NCBI RefSeq assembly: GCF_000479005.1
Contig: NZ_AWXC01000025.1
Span: 46,126 to 110,125, forward strand
Reading direction: 5' to 3'
From: Prevotella sp. BV3P1
Lineage (GTDB): Bacteria > Bacteroidota > Bacteroidia > Bacteroidales > Bacteroidaceae
DNA: 64,000 bases
Shown here: piece by piece, positions 60,301 through 64,000 of the stretch
Layout: the number at the start of each line of letters is the position of its first letter
Numbering within the stretch: the stretch's first letter is position 1
Position numbers and translations under genes: made by a program
Notes under the pieces: generated by a model
Told to the model about the DNA's origin: nothing
The model's input: the letters and a program-made list of their open reading frames with translations, nothing else
Databases searched by the model: none

Positions 60301-60999
60301 ATGAGTAACGAGTGGTTTCAGTTCAAACAGTTTACCATCCGGCAAGACCAGTGCGCCATGAAGGTGGGCACGGATGGCGTGTTGCTGGGTGCTTGGGCTA
60401 AGGGTGGTCGGCGCATTCTTGATGTCGGGACGGGTACCGGACTGATTGCTTTGATGATGGCGCAGCGGTATGCTGCTTCCTTTGTTGAGGCTCTGGAGAT
60501 AGACCATGATGCCTGTCGGCAGGCAGAAGTCAATGTTGAGGCTTCTCCATTTGCCGATAGGGTAAGGGTTCGGGAGGTAGCTTTGCAGCGGTTTGAAACG
60601 GTAAAACAATTTGACAGTATTGTTTCTAATCCACCTTACTTTGTAGAAGGTCTTCGTAGTCCGGATGCGAAGCGTTCCATGGCTCGGCATAGTGACACGC
60701 TTCCCTATAAAACATTGTGTCAATCGGCCTACCGACTGCTTACCAATGGGGGCGAAATGAGTGTGGTGTTGCCGGTGGAATCGGTTGATCAATTCAGTGC
60801 AACAGCGGTGATTGCGGGACTTTATCTTCGAAAGAAACATTTGATAAAGACGGTAGCCCGCAAATCGCCTAAACGCTGTTTGATGGCATGGGTGAAGCGT
60901 CGTCCCGAAAAGCTGGATGAACAGACGCTGACACTGTTTGACGATGCGGGAGAAATGTCTGAATGGTATGCGAAATTAATGCACAATTTTTATTTGTAA
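60301..60999 (+). CDS. trmN6: tRNA1(Val) (adenine(37)-N6)-methyltransferase
   Basis: A 232-residue methyltransferase of the YfiC/TrmN6 family that makes m6A37 in tRNA-Val. The conserved start FKQFTIRQDQCAMKVGTDGVLLGAW (about 8-32), SAM motif I DVGTGTG (41-47) and catalytic NPPYF (110-114) are visible. The start cannot be further downstream without losing conserved residues. The -7 element at 60289-60296 implies a leaderless or nearly leaderless mRNA. A two-way terminator follows at 61053-61086. Confidence 0.92.
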   Translation: MSNEWFQFKQFTIRQDQCAMKVGTDGVLLGAWAKGGRRILDVGTGTGLIALMMAQRYAASFVEALEIDHDACRQAEVNVEASPFADRVRVREVALQRFETVKQFDSIVSNPPYFVEGLRSPDAKRSMARHSDTLPYKTLCQSAYRLLTNGGEMSVVLPVESVDQFSATAVIAGLYLRKKHLIKTVARKSPKRCLMAWVKRRPEKLDEQTLTLFDDAGEMSEWYAKLMHNFYL

Positions 61000-61052
61000 A
61001 GAAAGACTGTAACGGAAAGAAGGCGCATGCCATACTTTGTCTACTGGAAACA

Positions 61053-61086
61053 AAAACGGCATCAATCTGCGGGTTGATGCCGTTTT
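61053..61086. terminator. Two-way terminator between trmN6 and the lipid kinase gene
   Basis: Perfect 13-base arms AAAACGGCATCAA (61053-61065) and TTGATGCCGTTTT (61074-61086) with an eight-base loop. A-run on one side and T-run on the other suit termination from both converging genes. Confidence 0.85.
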
Positions 61087-61137
61087 GGATAGATGACATT
61101 ACGACCATGTGACCGTGGTAGCGGCCGCATATAGCCA

Positions 61138-62163
61138 TCAGAATTTTAGTTTATTCTGCAATACTCTGCTCAAGGCCTGTATGTGGCGCGTCTGTTTGGA
61201 GATGTCTTCACGCACCACGTTGATTTCGTTGAACAGCTCGGCAGCGGCGCTCTGGATGGCATTGGGCTTTCGCTGACTCCTGTCGGCATCGGGGTTGATG
61301 ATGATTTTGATACCTTTTTCCACCAGTTCGATATCAATGTCCCTGCCCGTCATCACGGGATCGCCGTCATAGTGAATCACCCCTGGCTTGCTGCGGTGTA
61401 TGTGTAGTTTCTTTGAAGTGAAAGTTTTAATCTTGGAATTTTTATCCAGCGTTTTGTTGAACATGTCGATGCTGATTTGTGGAGCCTCGATGATGTCGAA
61501 GGGTTCCATGATGATTACATCCATCAGTCCGTCACTCATCGATGCCTGTGGTGCTATGAAAGCGTTGTTGCCATATTGCGATGCGTTGGCGCAAGATATG
61601 AGAAAGGCCTTGTATTTGCTCACACCATTCTCGGTGGTGATTTCGTAAGTCTCTGGTTTGTATTTGAGTCCTTCTTCCAACACCTTCTGAACATAAGTGA
61701 TGGGACCACGCTTTCCGCACTCAGCGAACTTCTGACTGACGTAGGCATCGAATCCCATGCCGCAGGTGCAGAAGAAGGGGTAGCCGTTGATGATGCCGTA
61801 GTCGAATTCGTGGATGATGCATTTGTTGATGATTTCGATGGACTTCTTGATACTCATGGGAATGAGCATGTGGCGCGCCAGACCATTACCCGATCCGCAA
61901 GGGATGATGCCCAGTGCCGTGTCTGAATGCACAATGGCGCGCGCCACCTCATTGATGGTGCCGTCACCGCCCACTGCTACCACAATGTCTACATGTGACT
62001 CTTTGGCTTCTGTAGCCAATTCAGAGGCGTGACCAGCATGATTGGTCGTGATGATTTCGTACTCAAACTGCTCATGGTCGAGCGTTGTGTCAATCAATTT
62101 GGGTATGCCGTCCTTGTTACTGATTCCCGATATGGGGTTCATGATGAATCTTATCTTCTTCAT
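61138..62163 (-). CDS. Diacylglycerol kinase family lipid kinase
   Basis: A 341-residue lipid kinase of the DgkB/YegS/sphingosine-kinase superfamily (PF00781). It has the nucleotide-binding GGDGTINEV (65-73) and PCGSGNGLARH (88-98), the DAG-kinase catalytic loop IINGYPFFCTCGMGFDAY, and a C-terminal beta-sandwich (YDGDPVMTGRDIDIEL). The substrate could be diacylglycerol, a sphingoid base or ceramide. It is divergent from the serine palmitoyltransferase gene, which makes a sphingolipid substrate plausible. A -7 element TACATTTG is at 62240-62233. Confidence 0.87.
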   Translation of the reverse strand: MKKIRFIMNPISGISNKDGIPKLIDTTLDHEQFEYEIITTNHAGHASELATEAKESHVDIVVAVGGDGTINEVARAIVHSDTALGIIPCGSGNGLARHMLIPMSIKKSIEIINKCIIHEFDYGIINGYPFFCTCGMGFDAYVSQKFAECGKRGPITYVQKVLEEGLKYKPETYEITTENGVSKYKAFLISCANASQYGNNAFIAPQASMSDGLMDVIIMEPFDIIEAPQISIDMFNKTLDKNSKIKTFTSKKLHIHRSKPGVIHYDGDPVMTGRDIDIELVEKGIKIIINPDADRSQRKPNAIQSAAAELFNEINVVREDISKQTRHIQALSRVLQNKLKF

Positions 62164-62232
62164 CTTGTGCGTTGTCTGTTATTTTAAGGCTGTTGTTCCA
62201 AAAGACTTTTTCCTTCATGCGAACATGATTCG

Positions 62233-62240
62233 CAAATGTA
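62233..62240 (-). promoter_or_regulatory. -7 element of the lipid kinase gene
   Basis: CAAATGTA on the plus strand reads TACATTTG on the minus strand, about 70 bases before the ATG. No clear -33. Confidence 0.45.
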
Positions 62241-62334
62241 CAACAATTCCAGTAATATATCCATTTATATCTAATAAAAAACTCAAATTTGATGTTTTTA
62301 GTTGCGAAAAGAACAATTTATGTTATTTATTTTA

Positions 62335-62342
62335 TATCTTTG
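62335..62342 (+). promoter_or_regulatory. -7 element of the serine palmitoyltransferase gene
   Basis: TATCTTTG, 45 bases before the ATG. A TTTG at the usual distance is not evident. Confidence 0.55.
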
Positions 62343-62386
62343 CAGCCTATGTTATTCAATTTTGGTAGGACACCTATTTAAATATA

Positions 62387-63577
62387 ATGGGACAATTACA
62401 AGAAAGATACAAGAATTATCGAGATCCTCAGAAATACATGGATGCTGGCGTGTATCCATATTTCAGGGAAATAACCAGTAAACAAGGAACGGAAGTAGAG
62501 ATGGGCGGGCATCGAGTGTTGATGTTTGGCTCTAACGCTTACACGGGATTGACAGGGGATGAGCGCGTCATCAGTGCGGCTAAGGCGGCCTTGGACAAAT
62601 ATGGGTCGGGCTGTGCAGGAAGCCGATTCCTCAATGGAACGCTTGACCTGCATGTACAATTGGAGAAAGAATTGGCCACCTTCGTGGGAAAAGATGAAAC
62701 ACTGTGTTTCCCTACGGGGTTCTCTGTCAACCAAGGAGTGTTGGCTATGGTGGTGGGTCGCAACGACTACATCCTCTGTGATGACCGTGACCATGCCAGC
62801 ATTGTGGATGGACGTCGCTTGTCGTTCGCTACACAACTGCGATATAAACACAACGACATGGCCGACTTGGAGCGGTTGTTGCAAAAGCTTCCTTACGATG
62901 CTGTGAAGCTGATAGTGGTGGATGGAGTATTCTCTATGGAAGGAGATTTGGCCAATTTGCCCGCTATTGTTGAATTGAAACGCAAGTATAATTGTTCCAT
63001 CATGGTTGATGAGGCGCACGGATTGGGAGTCTTTGGCCGTCAAGGTCGTGGCGTCTGTGATCATTTTGGATTGACCCACGAGGTTGACCTCATCATGGGA
63101 ACCTTCTCAAAGAGTTTGGCTTCCATTGGTGGCTTCATCGCATCAGACAGCGACACCATCAACTATCTGCGCCATACCTGTCGCACCTATATATTCAGTG
63201 CGTCTGACACGCCTGCCGCAACGGCTGCTGCACGCGAAGCCCTGCGTATCATTCAGGAGGAACCTGAGCGGATAGAGCATCTTTGGAAGGTCACTCGCTA
63301 TGCCTTGAAACGCTTTAAGGAAGAGGGTTTTGAGATTGGTGAAACGGAAAGTCCGATTATTCCGCTGTATGTGAGAGATATTGATAAGACCTTTATGGTG
63401 ACCAAGTTGGCTTTTGACAACGGTGTGTTCATCAACCCAGTGATACCACCAGCTTGTGCGCCGCAAGACACATTGGTTCGTTTTGCGTTGATGGCCACGC
63501 ATACTGAAGAGCAAGTAGAGCGGGGTGTTCAGGCGTTGAAAAAGGTGTTTGTGGACCAAGGTATCATCAAGAAGTAG
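62387..63577 (+). CDS. spt: Serine palmitoyltransferase
   Basis: A 396-residue PLP-dependent alpha-oxoamine synthase that condenses L-serine with palmitoyl-CoA (or acyl-ACP) to start sphingolipid synthesis. The PLP-binding lysine is K242 in GTFSKSLASIGG. The stacking histidine is H136 (DRDHASI) and the pyridine-N aspartate D208 (DEAHGLG). The N-terminal YPYFREIT, GSGCAGSRFLNGT and VNPVIPP-like INPVIPPACAP are diagnostic of the bacterial SPT group rather than KBL or BioF. Sphingolipids are a known trait of Bacteroidota. A terminator follows at 63598-63628. Confidence 0.92.
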   Translation: MGQLQERYKNYRDPQKYMDAGVYPYFREITSKQGTEVEMGGHRVLMFGSNAYTGLTGDERVISAAKAALDKYGSGCAGSRFLNGTLDLHVQLEKELATFVGKDETLCFPTGFSVNQGVLAMVVGRNDYILCDDRDHASIVDGRRLSFATQLRYKHNDMADLERLLQKLPYDAVKLIVVDGVFSMEGDLANLPAIVELKRKYNCSIMVDEAHGLGVFGRQGRGVCDHFGLTHEVDLIMGTFSKSLASIGGFIASDSDTINYLRHTCRTYIFSASDTPAATAAAREALRIIQEEPERIEHLWKVTRYALKRFKEEGFEIGETESPIIPLYVRDIDKTFMVTKLAFDNGVFINPVIPPACAPQDTLVRFALMATHTEEQVERGVQALKKVFVDQGIIKK

Positions 63578-63597
63578 CAATTTTGCACCTAAATAAT

Positions 63598-63628
63598 AAC
63601 AGGGAAAGTAGATCATGCTTTCCCTGTT
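63598..63628 (+). terminator. Terminator after the serine palmitoyltransferase gene
   Basis: Arms AACAGGGAAAG (63598-63608) and CTTTCCCTGTT (63618-63628) with a nine-base loop and a short T-run. Confidence 0.8.
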
Positions 63629-63790
63629 TTCGTTTACAGAGATTGATTGCAGAGTGTATGAGTCCTATTAACTAACAATGTGTCGGGAACGTTCATTCTC
63701 AGAATTGTCACATTAATGACGCTAACAAGCGCAAAATTCCTTATGATTCATGCGTTCGTGTGCACTTTATGAAATAATTGTTTAAAATAT

Positions 63791-63821
63791 TTTGCGAATA
63801 AAAAAATATATCTTACCTTTG
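63791..63821 (+). promoter_or_regulatory. Promoter of the tRNA-Pro gene
   Basis: TTTG at 63791-63794, 19 bases, then TACCTTTG at 63814-63821. The start of transcription would be near 63828, about 22 bases before the tRNA. Confidence 0.8.
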
Positions 63822-63849
63822 CACTCGCAATTCAACAATGAACTGCAAG

Positions 63850-63923
63850 CGGGGTGTAGCGCAGCCCGGTAGCGCTCCTGTTTTGGGAACAGGCGGTCGC
63901 AGGTTCGAATCCTGTCGCCCCGA
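63850..63923 (+). tRNA. tRNA-Pro (anticodon TGG)
   Basis: A 74-base cloverleaf: acceptor stem CGGGGTG/CGCCCCG with discriminator A, D-arm GCGCAGCCCGGTAGCGC, anticodon stem CCTGT/ACAGG with loop TTTGGGA (anticodon TGG at 63884-63886), and T-arm GCAGGTTCGAATCCTGT. The CCA end is not encoded. It has its own promoter and a strong terminator at 63933-63969. Confidence 0.97.
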
Positions 63924-63932
63924 CAGTAATAT

Positions 63933-63969
63933 AAAATACAATGTATTGGTCACCAATACATTGTATTTT
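63933..63969 (+). terminator. Terminator of the tRNA-Pro gene
   Basis: Arms AAAATACAATGTATTGGT (63933-63950) and the complement (63952-63969), followed by a T-run. The arms are 18 bases with a one-base formal loop, so the real loop is likely the GGTCACC part. Confidence 0.85.
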
Positions 63970-64000
63970 TTTTATAGACGATTCTTTTATCCAAAAAGAT

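Noticed and set aside
1..64000. Insertion sequences or integrated elements
   Set aside because: No transposase, integrase or relaxase was recognised on either strand; only a possible passenger-gene remnant (1-175) and short inverted repeats were seen.

Overview
The window looks like a chromosome segment from a Prevotella-like member of the Bacteroidales. The signs are TAnnTTTG -7 elements paired with TTTG about 19-20 bases upstream, a SusC/SusD pair, Bacteroidota-type families (Porin_10, DUF4468, DUF4293, DUF4855, DUF3791/DUF3990), a serine palmitoyltransferase gene, and almost no Shine-Dalgarno sites. The genus is an inference; there is no rRNA in the window to confirm it.

Region 1 (about 0.2-18.3 kb, plus strand, visibly AT-rich) is a surface polysaccharide (capsule, EPS or O-antigen) operon. 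It holds a sugar aminotransferase, a WbqC-family protein and a decayed ATP-grasp ligase. It also holds a Wzx flippase, an EpsG/Wzy-like polymerase, seven family-2 and one family-4 glycosyltransferases, and a gtrA/gtrB/large-membrane-protein module. A pyruvyltransferase, an acyltransferase-3 protein and two left-handed beta-helix acetyltransferases complete it. Many genes overlap by 1-23 bases. Region 2 (18.3-26.1 kb, less AT-rich from about 21 kb) continues the pathway with two paralogous GT4 enzymes, another acyltransferase-3, a GT2, a beta-propeller putative glycosyltransferase, a PF14907 nucleotidyltransferase-like protein and, last, a WecA-type initiating phosphoglycosyltransferase.

Region 3 (26.1-43.4 kb) is mostly housekeeping: fabD, a cytoplasmic GH13 enzyme, an AlaX-like tRNA-editing protein, an EamA transporter, small exported proteins, an HD protein divergent from menA, a Porin_10 protein, uvrB, and bamD-rpoZ-DUF4293. 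Embedded in it is a three-gene, translationally coupled DUF3791-DUF3990 cassette that resembles an ADP-ribosyltransferase toxin-antitoxin system. It sits between an intact DUF4468 gene and a broken duplicate of that gene's 5' end and promoter.

Region 4 (43.4-54.9 kb, minus strand) has a methyltransferase and a four-gene polysaccharide-utilisation-like operon (DUF4855 lipoprotein, SusC, SusD, DUF5018-like lipoprotein). The operon is bracketed by a perfect 14-base inverted repeat. A DEAD-box helicase follows. Region 5 (55.0-64.0 kb) carries lon-tgt-lptG, trmN6, a divergent lipid kinase / serine palmitoyltransferase pair and tRNA-Pro(TGG).

The long intergenic gaps are not empty. The gaps at 19.4-20.0 kb and 38.9-39.4 kb hold two diverged, oppositely oriented copies of the same roughly 375-base non-coding element. 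Other gaps carry 22-23-base periodic repeats and interleaved inverted repeats. No transposase, integrase, CRISPR array or rRNA was found.
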